Source of the DNA: Nageia nagi
Taxonomy: Eukaryota > Pinophyta
Assembly (NCBI GenBank): GCA_050084985.1
Contig: JBITNC010000001.1
Location: 211,916,001 to 211,980,000, forward strand
Direction of reading: 5' to 3'
DNA length: 64,000 nt
Part shown: positions 12,700 to 24,789 of the stretch, in pieces
How positions within the stretch are numbered: the stretch's first letter is position 1
Layout: the number at the start of each line of letters is the position of its first letter
Notes under the pieces: model-generated
Seen by the model: only the letters and a program-made list of their open reading frames with translations
What the model was told of the DNA's origin: nothing
The model's database searches: none
Program-made: the position numbers and the translations under genes

Positions 12700-13190
12700 T
12701 TCATGCATAGAAGCATTTGATATGCATGGTATTGAATTTTACTTACACTTGTTTACAACAAGTGGTCCTCACCAATTTGGCTTAAATTTTCCTTTCACTT
12801 CATCATTTGTAGTAGTTTTGTTAATATTTTCCTTTAGTACCAAGTATCATACTTGGTATATATTTGGATTTAATTTTTTATTGAATGCTCTTTTAAGCCT
12901 TACATGATATGCTTTTTAATGTTCAATGGCATGAACTATTTTTTATCAAGTGCGTATAACTACTGTAACCTTACTTTTCTTCCTCCCTCATATGGTATGT
13001 CTCCATGCAATGATATTATCAAAGATGGAATCTCAAGATCTAGTGGTATAACAACATCATCATCATAAACTAATGATAATAGGGTTTCCACATTTGATAT
13101 GCCCAAAGTGCACAAGGTAATTTCTCATGCTAATCTCTCTTGTACCTTTCTTTCTATGGAATCAAAAGAGTAGCCCCAATGTTTATTAAT
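12700..13190 (-). pseudogene. Integrase C-terminal part of element A
   Basis: Integrase joins the cDNA to the host genome. The - strand reads LPCALWAYQ (end of the catalytic core), then VIPLDLEIPSLIISLHGDIP and a basic helical stretch with LYALDK, then a KENLSQIGEDHLL stretch that matches the GPY/F region in a neighbouring frame. These are typical of the integrase C-terminus of Tat-type elements and parallel B at 25560-25990. Stops and at least two frame changes are present. The catalytic residues and everything back to reverse transcriptase are missing. Confidence 0.6.
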
Positions 13191-13559
13191 ATTTTTGATC
13201 ACTTGTATCAATGTTGACATCAATAAATATTTTATTGGATAATTTTTAGTATTCCTTCTTTTATAGCAATAAAAGCAACTCCTCTAAACTAAGAACATCA
13301 TAAATATCTTATTCATCATATTATTGTACCTAAAATACTTCACTAAAATCTACATGTTATCAAAAAATATTCATATTAGCTTAGAACATAATCTGGATTT
13401 CTTTTTTCATTTAACTTGGAAAATTCTAAATATGCCCCCATTTATTCTAATATGACATCATTAGTAAAAAAACATTAAAACTCAAGACATATAGTATAAT
13501 CAATCCACAAATATTTATTAATATCATCACAAAGTTCAATCATAGTACATTCTAGAATA

Positions 13560-13810
13560 AACTAAAAAGCTCCTAAATTTTTCTTAGTATTTTGATCACT
13601 TCCCAATCCTTTATTATTATTCGAAGCTCCTAAATTTATAAGAAAAAAAGGCATATCTTTATCTAATTTTCCTAATCCTCCCCCTTTGTATTTGCAATTT
13701 TGGGTCATATACTTATGTACAAAAGGATATGGAAAGAGAATACTCATATTCTAATTGAGTGTATCTTCATTAGATTGAATAATATTTGGTGATAAAGTTA
13801 TGATGGAATA
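13560..13810 (-). pseudogene. Post-protease linker of A with G-patch-like motif
   Basis: The open stretch 13562-13747 reads CKYKGGGLGKLDKDMP. A GxGLGK motif between protease and reverse transcriptase is a familiar feature of plant gypsy polyproteins and resembles a G-patch RNA-binding motif. The upstream reading EGHIYYEYEGNTCGSYS, right of 13750, also fits the linker. The sequence further left (13200-13560) still reads in part but is not identifiable as polymerase. Confidence 0.5.
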
Positions 13811-14089
13811 AGAACCACATGTGTTTCCTTCATATTCATAGTAAATATGCCCCTCAATACCCTCAACATATTACAGATGCCATGAATTCTTCATAATTTT
13901 TGGATGACACAAATCTTTTATGATAGCTAATGAATCAAGGGTTTTAATTATGTATGTTCCCATATCTATATATGGAATATATACCTTCTTTTCTTCTTTT
14001 ATCAATACTTATTCAACTTTTTTTGAAATATCTAAAACTTAGGACAAGATAAATCCAATCCCTTAATATCCAAATCTATTAGAGTAGAT

Positions 14090-14690
14090 AATGTATATGG
14101 TTTTGAATTTCCTATTACTATCTGTATCTTTCCCTCATATTCATATTACAAATGGCCATGTATTATTGAAGGTACTATATCCATATCATGTAACCAAGAT
14201 CTATCTAGGAGTAATTTCTATGAACATTTCCCACTCATGGCATGAAATTTTATTTGAAAAATTCTAAGGCTTAATGTAACTAAAAGTGTGACTAGACCAA
14301 GTGGTTTTTTATATGAACTATCATATGCTCTTATATGGAAGGTTGGATCTTCTAATGGTGAAATATGAACATCATTATCTTGAAGTTGTTGAAGAATCTT
14401 TTAGGAACAAACATTAATGTATAACTAGGATCAATCATTGCTCTTTTTATTTCCCATACATCTATCCTATGGGTGACATAAAGTGATAAACATTCATAGA
14501 TAAGTTCCTTAATAAGTTTTTTAGGTTTAAAAAATGAAATTGCATCACATTATCTAATGTACTGAATTCTTTTTTAGAAAATAAAGTAGTAGATATATTA
14601 GTAGTAACTTTTTTTAAATAATTCATATAAACCCTCCCTATATTTTTTAGATGTGCTAATAAGATCATAAAAGCTAATATTTGTAGGAGT
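14090..14690 (-). pseudogene. Aspartic protease region of element A
   Basis: The protease cuts the Gag-Pol polyprotein. The - strand reads AMIDPSYTLMFV (about 14440-14400), where the usual form is ID.GSS; the catalytic Asp is kept but the Gly is lost. Further on it reads LDRSWLHDMDIVPS and GHLXYEYEGKI (14200-14120), the conserved C-terminal part that normally begins LGRPWL. The open stretch 14462-14668 is the linker before the active site. Stops and frame changes break it. Confidence 0.65.
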
Positions 14691-14889
14691 AGTTTTCAAT
14701 TACTCTATCATGCTATAATATTTTGGATCATATGGGAGACTTAATTGTTTATTAGTAATCAAATTTGAGATGAACTTTGGGTGGCCTCTTCTAAGTATAG
14801 CACAAATCTCCTCATTAATGGATATGGTATTAACTACTTATTATGGATCTAAAGCATTCTCATTAACTTCATGCTTCCCCCTATGAAAT

Positions 14890-16020
14890 AAGATCTAATA
14901 TTTCTACCTTAAATTCTTACAATTATTTGTAGAGTGTTATCTTTTTTTATGATAAGTACAATAAGCATATGAATTACCCATGTTCATACTATCATATTCT
15001 ACATTTGTTTCTAATGGCCTTAATAATCCTTTTTTAACCAAATCTTGTAGGAGAATATTTAGAATAGGAAAAGTAAATATACAATTCCTTGTTGTAGTAG
15101 ATCCAGTGAGAGCATGTTTTTTAGACATGCTTACATTCTTTTCTTTTTTTCATATATTACTATTTTTTATCCTTATTCCATGTAGTACTTATATATTTGA
15201 GTAAACAAAGCTTAATTAATACTTTTTTGTTTGCTAAAATTTGTTTAGTCATGATTCTAAAATTCAACTCAATATAATCAAGAGCATGTTGCTTTATAAT
15301 TAGAAGGATGGAATAAAAAAAGATACCACAAATTTATTTTTCATCTAAATGACTATGAATGGATTTTCATACCTTTTTTAATCTTAGAATATACCTCTCT
15401 AATATCTTATTAATTCCTAGATACAAGGCACATAATTCTTTAATTGTACTCTACTCTTTGACATTATGCTTATACTAACTCATGAATACCTTTACCAATG
15501 ACACAAATGATAAATAGATCCTTCAAGAAAATTATAGAACCATTTACTAGCATCACCTTTCAAACTCCTTGGTAATAATTTTATCATTAATTTATCTTTA
15601 GATAATTTCAATAACAACTCTTTCTAAAAGCTAATAGGATGTTATTTGAGGTCTTGATCACCACTAAACATCTCAAAATTGGAGGCTTTGAAGTTGGGTG
15701 GTAAGAGATAATTATGGATATCTATTGATAAGGGTATGGTGAAGAAAGCATCATAATATTCATTTTTGCTATGATATATTTGATCATTCTCAAGTTTTTA
15801 AACTCTTACTACTAAGGTAACATCTAAAATTGGTTGAGTATTATTAGCAAATGCTTGTAGTTGAGTAATCTAAGCCATAGGTTAGGTTACATGTTGAAGT
15901 GATTAAAATATTTATTTCATATTTTATTCCATTTTTGCACAATATTAATGCCTTATAGATAGGTAAAACATAGTGTTGGTGTAGCTGGATCTATTTCATT
16001 AATTTACAAGATCTCAACTA
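14890..16020 (-). pseudogene. Gag of element A with zinc finger
   Basis: The - strand reads, near 15700-15560, FEMFSGDQDLK and KLLPRSLKGDASKWFYNFL, the Retrotrans_gag core. At 15128-14900 it reads LLQDLVKKGLLRPL, then YCTYHKKR and HSTNNC, together a CX2HX4HX4C finger with one stop inside. The N-terminal part near 15990-15850 carries a helical stretch with DPATPTL. B inserted at 16038, between this gag and A's 5' LTR. Confidence 0.65.
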
Positions 16021-16033
16021 AGAGGGTAAAGAT

Positions 16034-16038
16034 AGTTC
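16034..16038. repeat. Target site duplication of B, left copy
   Basis: AGTTC, repeated at 46186-46190 directly after B's other LTR. Confidence 0.85.
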
Positions 16039-16931
16039 TATAGACATCAAAATATGATCCACTTATACATTAAAAAAATCAAAAGACTTAAAATGTTTAT
16101 GATTAGAATAAAATCATTGGTGATTAGTAAAGGTTGCTAGCATCCATTTATGATCATCAATGACTCTACAATGAAAAAATTAAAACTCAAAAAATAGAAT
16201 ATGAAATATAAGTTTTATCATCTAAGCAAAAGTATGGATAGAGAGGGTTAGTCATTAGCTACATTATCACTAGATGTGAAATCCCTTTAGTTATTGCAAG
16301 TTAAAGATAAACTTTGAATTTCATTTTTTAGCCTTCTAGAATTCCACAAATGCCCATTAAAAAATATATATACATACATGAAGCAAATGGACAAAAAAAA
16401 GGAAAGAAAAAAATAATAAAGTAGACTTATGCTATTGAAATGAAGATTGAACTATGAGAATTATTTTAGTTTGAGTATTGTAATATGTCTTTCTTCCTTA
16501 TGTTAAGATTTCATTAAGAGTACATGTATGTTTTAATGTGTTGTTTGAGCATGTGTGTAGAGTTTACAGATATTAAGATGCAATAGAATTCAAGAGGCAT
16601 CATGGATACAAATGAAAAAAAGCTAGAATCAGAGAAAAAGATTCAAATTAATCATAAAATTTGAAATCATACAATTACAAATGACTTGATATTAGGTGTT
16701 AGCATTTCATCTTAGACACCAAAGTTCTGATAAGGGTTATCGATGACCCTCCATTTATATACTCGATGTAATTTATTTTTTATATACATTTTGAGAAAAG
16801 CCCTTCATAAGGTAATCGGATCTAGTGATCTAAAATTTATAATACCAAGGTCTCCAAAAAATTAATAAAATTTTAGTTTGTATTAACTATGTTTATATTA
16901 TTTGCTAATAAAGTTGATTTTTTGACTGACA
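16039..16931 (+). repeat. 5' LTR of element B
   Basis: Matches 45296-46185 along its whole length. It starts TATAGACATC (the other copy has TGTAGACATT) and ends CTGACA. A TATATACTC sequence at about 16756 in both copies could be a TATA box. By hand count about 26 differences lie in the first ~145 bases, mostly transitions. Confidence 0.85.
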
Positions 16932-16935
16932 TTTT

Positions 16936-16953
16936 TGGTGCTAGAAGTAGGAT
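16936..16953 (+). promoter_or_regulatory. Primer binding site of element B
   Basis: TGGTGCTAGAAGTAGGAT lies four bases after the LTR end. C has TGGCGCTAGAAGGAGGGC at the same place, so this is a decayed form of the same site. It is not the initiator-Met type; I do not name the tRNA. Confidence 0.7.
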
Positions 16954-17770
16954 AACCTTCAAAAATAGGGAGTTTGCTTTATCATATTTAATTCAATTTA
17001 TTTTTCATTTGTTATCAATATAATTTATCCAATCTACTAACTTCAAATTTTGTAATATATATTTTTTTAGGAACTATATAAGAAATGCTAATAACTATAG
17101 CCAAATGCCAATGATTGATATTGAACACTAGAGATTGATATAAAATGTTAGTGATTGGCATATAGGTGCTATAATACCTTTTTACATTTTGGTATCTAGG
17201 CACTAAATGAAAAAAGGAAAAATAATATACAATTTGTCTATTATTTCTTTGGTCAGAGTGCATACAAGAAAGGGTGGATGAAATGCTAAAGTTATTTTAC
17301 ATATGAAAAATTATTTGATATTTAAGTGTTATTTTTTTTTTGGGTTTCTTTTAGGGATTGTTATACTCATATAAAAAACTTTTGTTATCTTATCCACATA
17401 TGATCTCCCTTTATGCTAAAATGTGATATTAGGTGACTAGAATGCATTTGATAATGAAAAATAAATGAACCTTTTTCATACTTTCACATAATTTAGAAAG
17501 AATTGAATTAAGTTACTTCCATAATTAGAAGGGAATGAATCATAATTAAGTTTGGAATGAACTTAAGGTAAAAGAATTGAGATTTTGGGTAGTTAAATCA
17601 TTAAATAGTATGTTAATTATTTTGAATTATTTTCACACTTAAAATTTTCATTTATTGAGTAGGCATCTACTCTTCCACTATTAGTGATCCTGAGTAAGCT
17701 GAGAAAAGAATGAAAGAGGAAATGAATTCAACTTGTTTTGGAATAAACCTCACATTAACACTCTTGAAGA

Positions 17771-17929
17771 TGTCTACCCTTACAACTCCAATGAAATTTG
17801 AAGGGATATGTGACTCTTACAAGAGTAATTGAATCTTATTTTAATTAATTTATCTACACATAATGGCTTCTTACTATGTCTACCCTTATCATTCCAATGA
17901 AGGTTGAAGGTTGAATGTGACTAGTAAGA
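17771..17929 (+). repeat. Leader motif, two copies in B
   Basis: Copies at 17771-17821 and 17876-17929. Each starts GTCTACCCTTA, continues CTCCAATG or TTCCAATG, then TTGAAGG, then TATGTGACT or AATGTGACT, and ends with a TTAC or AGTAAG. Three better-kept copies are in C. Confidence 0.7.
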
Positions 17930-18238
17930 AGAGGTAATTTACCATACATAATACTTCCACAGCTAAAAGGAGTTAATGAATCTCATTTAAAGTTGGTTAA
18001 TGAATCTCATTTAACATAATAACTAAAAAAAATAATGGGGGTTTTTAAATTAAGATTTATTTAATTAAAATTCTATTTGTATCAAATTAAAATAAAGATA
18101 AAAATAGATATGAATGCTTGGGAGGGATAGTTTGCATAAATATATTTTATCTGTTAAGTTGTATTTCATGATAATTTTATATTTTATTTGTATAAGTACA
18201 TTTTTAGGTACCAAATATTTGACTAAAATAACAAATTT

Positions 18239-18404
<166 letters not shown>

Positions 18405-18539
18405 ATACCAATAAGTATATGCATGCATGTAGGATGTTTATGCATAATTATTTTCTTATATACATAAAAATCATAAAAGTTAAAAAATATAGCTTAGTTG
18501 CATTGTATGTTTTTTGAAATATGGTCCAAATTCATTCAC

Positions 18540-20640
18540 AAATAGCTTATATCCACTACAACAAGTTCCACATCATGAATCTAGTATTGCACCATTACTT
18601 CAAGAAATATATCCAAAAGATTTTGAAACTAATCCAATTCAAGAATCTTTTGAAAAATAAAATATTGAAATACTTAATACAACACAAGAAACATATACAG
18701 AGCACGATCTTATATTGATAGAAGTTAGAAGAAAATTAACTCAATTACGTATACCTCAAGCTTCTCTTCATGTTCATAGTCTTTCTTCATGTGGTACTCA
18801 TTATGATTTAGATGAATTACCTTTACAATCATTTGTACAAATTACAAATGAATTAAAACTCCCATTGAGTACACATATAGCTGACCCTATATTGCAAAAT
18901 GGAGTGTTTAAACCAAAGTATATAAAAGTTAAATAAAATCAACCACAAAATTTCATGTCTTATGTACAAAAAGGATATTCTATTCCTCAAATAATTCCTT
19001 TATAATAAATGCCTCAACAAAAGTAGATTCAAAAAATGCCACATCAATATCAAACTTCATATCAACAACCATAAGTTCAATCACAACAACCTATATTTCA
19101 AAATAGGTATTTACCTATTCAACAACAAAATTCACCACTTATTAAACCATCTTAAAATCAAAAAGTGGTTCCCCAATTTCAATAAGAATCATATACTCAA
19201 TAATCAAATTAATAAGTTATATCTTATCCTCAAGTGCAAGGTAAATTATCAAATTATCAACTTATCACACAAATGCTACCTCAAGGTCAAAAGATAGAAT
19301 ATCAACATATGATCCAACAATAACTACCATAATATGTACAACAAACTTATCAAGTACCAAAACCATTACAAGTAATGGGAACTTCATAGCAAATTCCTCA
19401 AACACAAATGTTAACTTATCAATAACCACAACAATAAGTTGCTCCTTATAATCAAGTTTATTCTAGATTACTACCAAAACTCCCAAGGATATCAAGAAGA
19501 AAATGATCTTGAAATTGTTTCAACCAAAATTCAACCAAAAATGAGTAACAAAGATAATGAGCTAACAAAATGATTAAAAGAGATAGAAGAAGTATTGCTT
19601 AAACAAAAAAAAGGATAACCTTTTATATGAGATAATCTATAGTGAACCTATACATCCATGTGTCCAAACAAGGATATACCTTATAAGTTTGAAATCCCTA
19701 AAATTGAACCTTTTAAAGGAAAAGAAGATTCTAAATAACATTTAACAAAATTTAAGTGTTCCAGTTATTTAATTGCCAATGATGATGCTTTAATGCTATG
19801 AATATTTCCCATGACACTTCCTAGTCAAGCCATGGATTGGTACAATATTTTTCCAAAATATAGTATTAAAACTTATTCTCAATTGATAAACCTTTTTCTA
19901 TAATATTTTAGGATTAATATTAAATATAAAACCTCTATTACTGATCTAACATGATTATAACAATTTTTTGATGAATCAATAAATGATTTCATTTCATGAT
20001 GGTGAGTAATTTTGACAAACATGCCTTATACATTACCTCAAAAAGAATTAGTAAAATTATCTAGTCAAAGTTGCTTAAGACCTATATCTAGCATATTAAT
20101 TATGCAACAACATAAAATGTTTAAATATGCTATCTCTCAAGTAGTAGTAAGCAAATGAGTTAAAATTCAAGATGGCAAAATAAAAGGTAAAAAGTGAGAA
20201 GGATATATAAAAACTAAGACACAAATATATAAGGTGAGTGTCTATCCAAGAAGAAGAAGAATTTAAGCCAACCTTAGAAAAAGATGAAGAATTAAAATGA
20301 AACCAAAAATTTGAAAGAGATACAAAACCTTTTAGGAATTTTACACCTTTATCTGAACCTCTTCAAGATATTTTAAAAAAAATGTTAGATCATAAATTAA
20401 TAATATTACCTAAACTTAGACCAGATGAAATGCAAAATAAAAATACTAAATAGTATAGAGAAAATGAATTTTGTAATTATCATTGATAAAAGGATCATGA
20501 TACAAATCAATGTCATTCATTGAAATATGTAATCCAAGACTTAATTGATGAGGGAAAATCACAAGTAGATACCCCTTTGCAAAATCCTAATAAAGAATTA
20601 AGCATTTATCAAAATCCTGTTCCACATCATACAAATAATA
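18540..20640 (+). pseudogene. Gag of element B (Q-rich N-terminus, core, zinc finger)
   Basis: Structural polyprotein. The N-terminal part has a readable 73-codon frame (18715-18936), then a Q/P-rich stretch (18940-19480) with about 17 in-frame stops, nearly all TAA, alternating with CAA codons. The core at 19670-20215 reads KFEIPKIEPFKGKEDS, FPMTLPSQAMDWYN and NMPYTLPQKELVKLSSQSCL. The finger at 20470-20520 reads CNYH, then two stops, then KDHDTNQC, a CX2HX4HX4C pattern. QDLIDEGKSQVD follows. Frame changes are few; most damage is stop codons. Confidence 0.75.
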
Positions 20641-20900
20641 TTTCATAGAATACAAATCAAGTAATACATAAGTATGATCCAAATTACATAAGATATGTTT
20701 CTATGATTAGTGTTGCCATAAGAGCACAAAATATTCAAAATAAATAAAATACAATAATGAATCAACAAAATATAATGCCACAATTACCAATACCTCAACA
20801 TCCTAAAGTGTTAGTCAAAGGAGCATTACAATAATAATTAAAAATATCACAAGTTAAATTATCCTTATTTGATTTGTTATAATAATAAAAATATCATTGA

Positions 20901-21128
20901 GATGCAATGAATCATATTTTACAAAAAATTGAGTTAGATATTAATGATCCTAAAAGTTTTGCTACTCTTGAATCATCAAGATGCAATGAATCATATTTTA
21001 CCAAAAATTGAGTTAGATATTAATGATCCTAAAAGTTTTGCTACTCTTGAATCATCAAGATGCAATGAATCATATTTTACCAAAAATTGAGTTAGATATT
21101 AATGATCCTAATAGTTTTGCTACTCTTG
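20901..21128 (+). repeat. 79-bp tandem repeat, 2.9 copies
   Basis: Units start at 20901, 20980 and 21059. Units 1 and 2 differ at one base. The unit encodes part of the linker between finger and protease (IELDINDPKSFATLES). As 79 is not a multiple of three, the expansion breaks the frame, so it is likely a change in a dead copy. Confidence 0.95.
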
Positions 21129-21179
21129 TAGGTAATATCAAACAAATTCAAAAACCTATGATTACATTTTATGATCATG

Positions 21180-21600
21180 AAATAAAACATTGAAAAAATT
21201 CATCCAAAATTGATCCACCATTACACATTGTAGCATATATTGATGGAAAGATATTAAATGAGTCTTAATTAATGATGGATCTATAAAAAATATTATATAA
21301 ACTACTTTTCAAAATTTAAATATTCCATTTTCACATATTAAGGCACCAACCTTAGAATTAAAAGCCTTTAATGATACTTTATGTCCAACAATTCGATTAA
21401 TATCTATACCTATTACAATTGGATCAAAAATCATTCAAACTATGTTACAAGTCATTGAAGGGGATATTACACAATACAATATCCTCTTAGGAAGACCTTG
21501 GATTAAAGATATATAATGTGTTACTTTAACATATCATAATTGTTTAAAATACATACATAATGGAATATAGAACATTGTGTCATTGGAGATGATAATCCAT
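21180..21600 (+). pseudogene. Aspartic protease of element B
   Basis: Reads DPPLHIVAYIDGKIL, then VLINDGSIKNII, then LKAFNDTLCPTIRL, ITIGSKIIQTM and YNILLGRPWIKDI. C has the same protein with LIDEGSDVN at the active site. The catalytic Asp is changed to Asn here (AAT at 21271-21273). One frame change lies before the active site and several stops follow. The family is retropepsin-like. Confidence 0.75.
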
Positions 21601-22700
21601 ATTCACATTGTAACACTATAAAAGTTTTTGATGAAATCACTCTACCTTCCACTCATTTCTTTATGATATCTTTATCAAAATATTCAAAATATAATGATAA
21701 ATAAAATATATTAAAATAATAAAAATAAAAAGCAAGTAATGGATAGTTCAAAAATAATTAATTTTAGTTTAACTCCATAAGAAAAAAAATCTTCGCAAAA
21801 TCAAACATAAATATTAAACATGTTGTATGATGCCTCTTCATCTAAAACTAGTGAGATGATAGCTTCATCTCAAGAGAAATTATCCCAAGATAAATTAAAT
21901 CAAATTTTTTATACAAGAAGTAAGTTGTCTAATATAGGTATTAGAGAATATGATATTGATTATGTAATATTTAATATTACCACTACTCAAGAAATTGGAT
22001 GACCTTATCAAGAATCAAGTGTTGTAGGACAACTTATTTCACTAGGTGAAAAACCTAATAAAATATTATTTGTATATGAAAAAATTGATAAACTTGATGA
22101 GTAATCTATTCTAAAAATTAGTAAAGAACCATTTTGTAATTCCTTAGACTATTTGTCACCCTATGTATGATCTTTTATCCAATGATATTTTGATAAATGT
22201 CATTATAAATGATATGGATTAGGATGATATGAACAAGGTCAACAACATGTAATAGACATGTATTATCAAATGCCTACAGATAAGATGAGATTAGGATATA
22301 AGAGTAAAATGAAATATTATTCAAATAAAAACATGATATAATTACAACCTAAAAATATCACATCTAAAGAATCTCTTTACCTCTATCATCCATTAAAAGC
22401 AAATGATGATAGTACATTTGATAAGTTGATACCTAACTATTTATTTAATAATGATATATCAATCAATATGGTTCAAATTGAATAAATAAACATAAAAATA
22501 TAAAACCTATATCTCTATAATCCAAAGTAAAAGTAAATTCAACTTTGATTGAAAGCAATATTGGAGAAGCAAAAGTATATGATCTAAGTGATAAAACTTG
22601 GATTCTTGTACCCAATCAATTAGAAGAAGGATCGCATATAGTAATTGAAGAAACTATTGATGTTAATATTAGTGATGATTCTATTAACCCTAAAATTATT
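21601..22700 (+). pseudogene. Linker between protease and reverse transcriptase in B
   Basis: No domain can be named, though long stretches read as protein in changing frames: a 60-codon frame at 21820-22002 and, near 22250-22320, DMYYQMPTDKMRLGYKSK. In related elements this linker carries a G-patch-like motif; here GYEQGQQ near 22225 is the closest match. Confidence 0.4.
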
Positions 22701-23420
22701 TAGTTAGGAAAATCTTTAACAGAAGAAGAGAAAAAGTTATTTATATCTATTTTGAAAGAATAATAGGCCATATTTGCATGGATAAATGAAAGTATGCCTA
22801 GTATAGCTACCGATTTGGTTGTTCAAAATCTAAGTCTTAAAGATGATGCTAAAATTATTAAGCAAAAGTTATGAAAAATGAATCCTACAATAGCCTTAAT
22901 GGTAAAAGAAGAATTACAAAAATTATTAGTTGCCAACTTTATACAACCAATTGATTATTCAAAATGGATTTCAAATATGGTACCTGTAAAGAAACCAAAT
23001 GGAAAAATTCATATCTATACTGATTTTAGGGATTTAAATAAAGAATGTCCCAAAGATAATTTCTCACATCTTAATATAGATAATTTAGTGGATGCCATGG
23101 TAGGAAATGAAATGCTTTTCACTTATGGATGGAGTTTTTGGCTATAATCAAATAAAAGTTGGTCTAAAAGATCGACATAAAACTACATTTATAACACCAT
23201 GGGGAACCTTTTGTTATAAAGTAATGCCCTTTGGTCTTAAAAATGTTAGAGCAACATATCAAAGAGTAATGACATACATCTTTCATGATTATATGCATGA
23301 AATCATAGAAGATTATGTTGATGACTTATTGGCTAAGTCTAAAATAGAGAACAACATCCTAAGATATTAATAAAAATATGTGATAGATTGTTAAAATTTA
23401 ATGTTCATCTTAACCCAAAG
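22701..23420 (+). pseudogene. Reverse transcriptase of element B
   Basis: Copies element RNA into DNA. Before the domain it reads FAWINESMPSI and DLVVQNLSLKDDAK, the usual lead-in. The domain (22878-23370) has VPVKKPNGKIHIYTDFRDLN with the first catalytic Asp, FITPWGTFCYKVMPFGLKN, and the YVDD active site at 23314-23325. A one-base frame change near 23122 splits the two halves (MLF, then SLMDGVFGYNQI). The catalytic residues survive even though the frame does not. Confidence 0.85.
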
Positions 23421-24130
23421 AAATGTGTTTTTGGAGTAACTTAAAAAAACTTATTAGGATTCATTGTATCTTGATGAGTAATTAAAATAGATCCTAATAA
23501 AATTAAAGCAATAATAGATATGCCTCCTCCTTCCAATATTAAATAATTACAAAGTTTGTAAGAAAAATTACAAGCAATCAAATGTTTTATTTCATAATTG
23601 TTAGATAAATGTAAACCCTTTACTAAATTATTAAAAAAGGGAACCATTTTTCATTGGGTTAAATAATAATAAGAATCTCTAGATGAAATTAAACAATATC
23701 TATTAACACCACTAGTATTAAGTCCTCCATGAACCAATGAACCATTTTTGCTTTATTCATTAGCAACAAAAAATGCATTAGGTATTATGCTTGCTCAAAA
23801 GAATGAACACAAAAAAGAGCAAGCTATATATTACCTTAGTCAAACACTAGTGGATTATGAAATTATGTATGTATATATGGAAAAACTATGTTTAGCCATC
23901 ATTTTTGCAATGAAAAAACTTAGGCATTACATGTTAAACCATACTACTTATGTTATTGCAAAAGCTGACCCCCTTAAATATATGGTGAATAAAACTTATC
24001 AAAATACAATAACATTAAAATGGATCATGTATTTAACTAAATTTGATTTATAATTCATTAGTCAAAAATCCATCAAAGGTCAAGTTATAGGTAATTATTT
24101 ATCAAAAGCACCTTTACAAAATGATAATCC
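23421..24130 (+). pseudogene. Connection and RNase H of element B
   Basis: Reads HLNPKKCVFGVT in the connection, then the RNase H of the reverse transcriptase at 23748-24053: SLATKNALGIMLAQKNEH, AIYYLSQTLVDYE, EKLCLAIIFAMKKLRHYM and a TLKWIMYLTKFDL end. Normally degrades the RNA of RNA-DNA hybrids. A 101-codon frame is still open. A few stops lie at 23450-23740. Confidence 0.75.
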
Positions 24131-24640
24131 TCTTATCATAGAATTGCTCGATGAACACATATTTCAATTAGACAATGTTGATTTACCAATAGAATTAGAA
24201 GAAGAATGGGATATGATAATACATTTTTATGGATCTAAGTGTGAAAAAGAAGGTGGAGTAGGTGTTATATTTATCACTCCTCAAGGAGTACCAATGTCAT
24301 ACTCATTCAAATTAGATTTTCTTTATACAAATAAAAATGTTGAATATGAGGCCTTAATATTAGCTATTAAGATCACTTTAAAATTAAAACTACAAAAAGT
24401 AAAATTCATTATATCATTGTTAATTGTAAATCAAATTAAATGAATTTTTCAATGTAAAGAACTTTTACTTCAAAAATATAAACAAATAGTTGAAAATTTA
24501 TTATCTTTATTGATTAAATATGAAATTCAAGCAACTCCCAGATCAAATAATAGATTTGCTAATGCTATGGTATCAAATGGATCATTAATACCTCAAAATC
24601 CTCACCATCAAAACATTCACATTGAAATATTACAAATAAT
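24131..24640 (+). pseudogene. Archaeal-type RNase H of element B
   Basis: A second RNase H domain after the first. The 99-codon frame 24144-24443 reads IHFYGSKCEKEGGVGVIFIT, YSFKLDFLYTNKNVEYEALI and LAIKITLKLKLQKVKFI. These are the DGS/EYEAL motifs of the plant aRNH; the first Asp is Tyr (FYGS for FDGS). The tail at 24510-24620 reads YEIQATPRSNNRFANAM. Known to occur in the Tat lineage of Ty3/gypsy; it places B there. Confidence 0.75.
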
Positions 24641-24789
24641 AGAGTCTAGTTTAGAAATAGATGATAAAACATATGATGTTTTGGACATCACAATAGAAGA
24701 AAAAAATCTATGGTATGATCAATTAGTTAAATTTTTAAGAGATGGAGTTTTACTTAAAGATTCAACAAAATTAGCTATGAAAGCTTTTA

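Noticed and set aside
12722-12907. 61-codon + strand frame, membrane-protein-like
   Set aside because: It is the reverse strand of A's integrase C-terminus.
14980-15204. 74-codon + strand frame
   Set aside because: Antisense of A's gag zinc finger, which reads better on the - strand.
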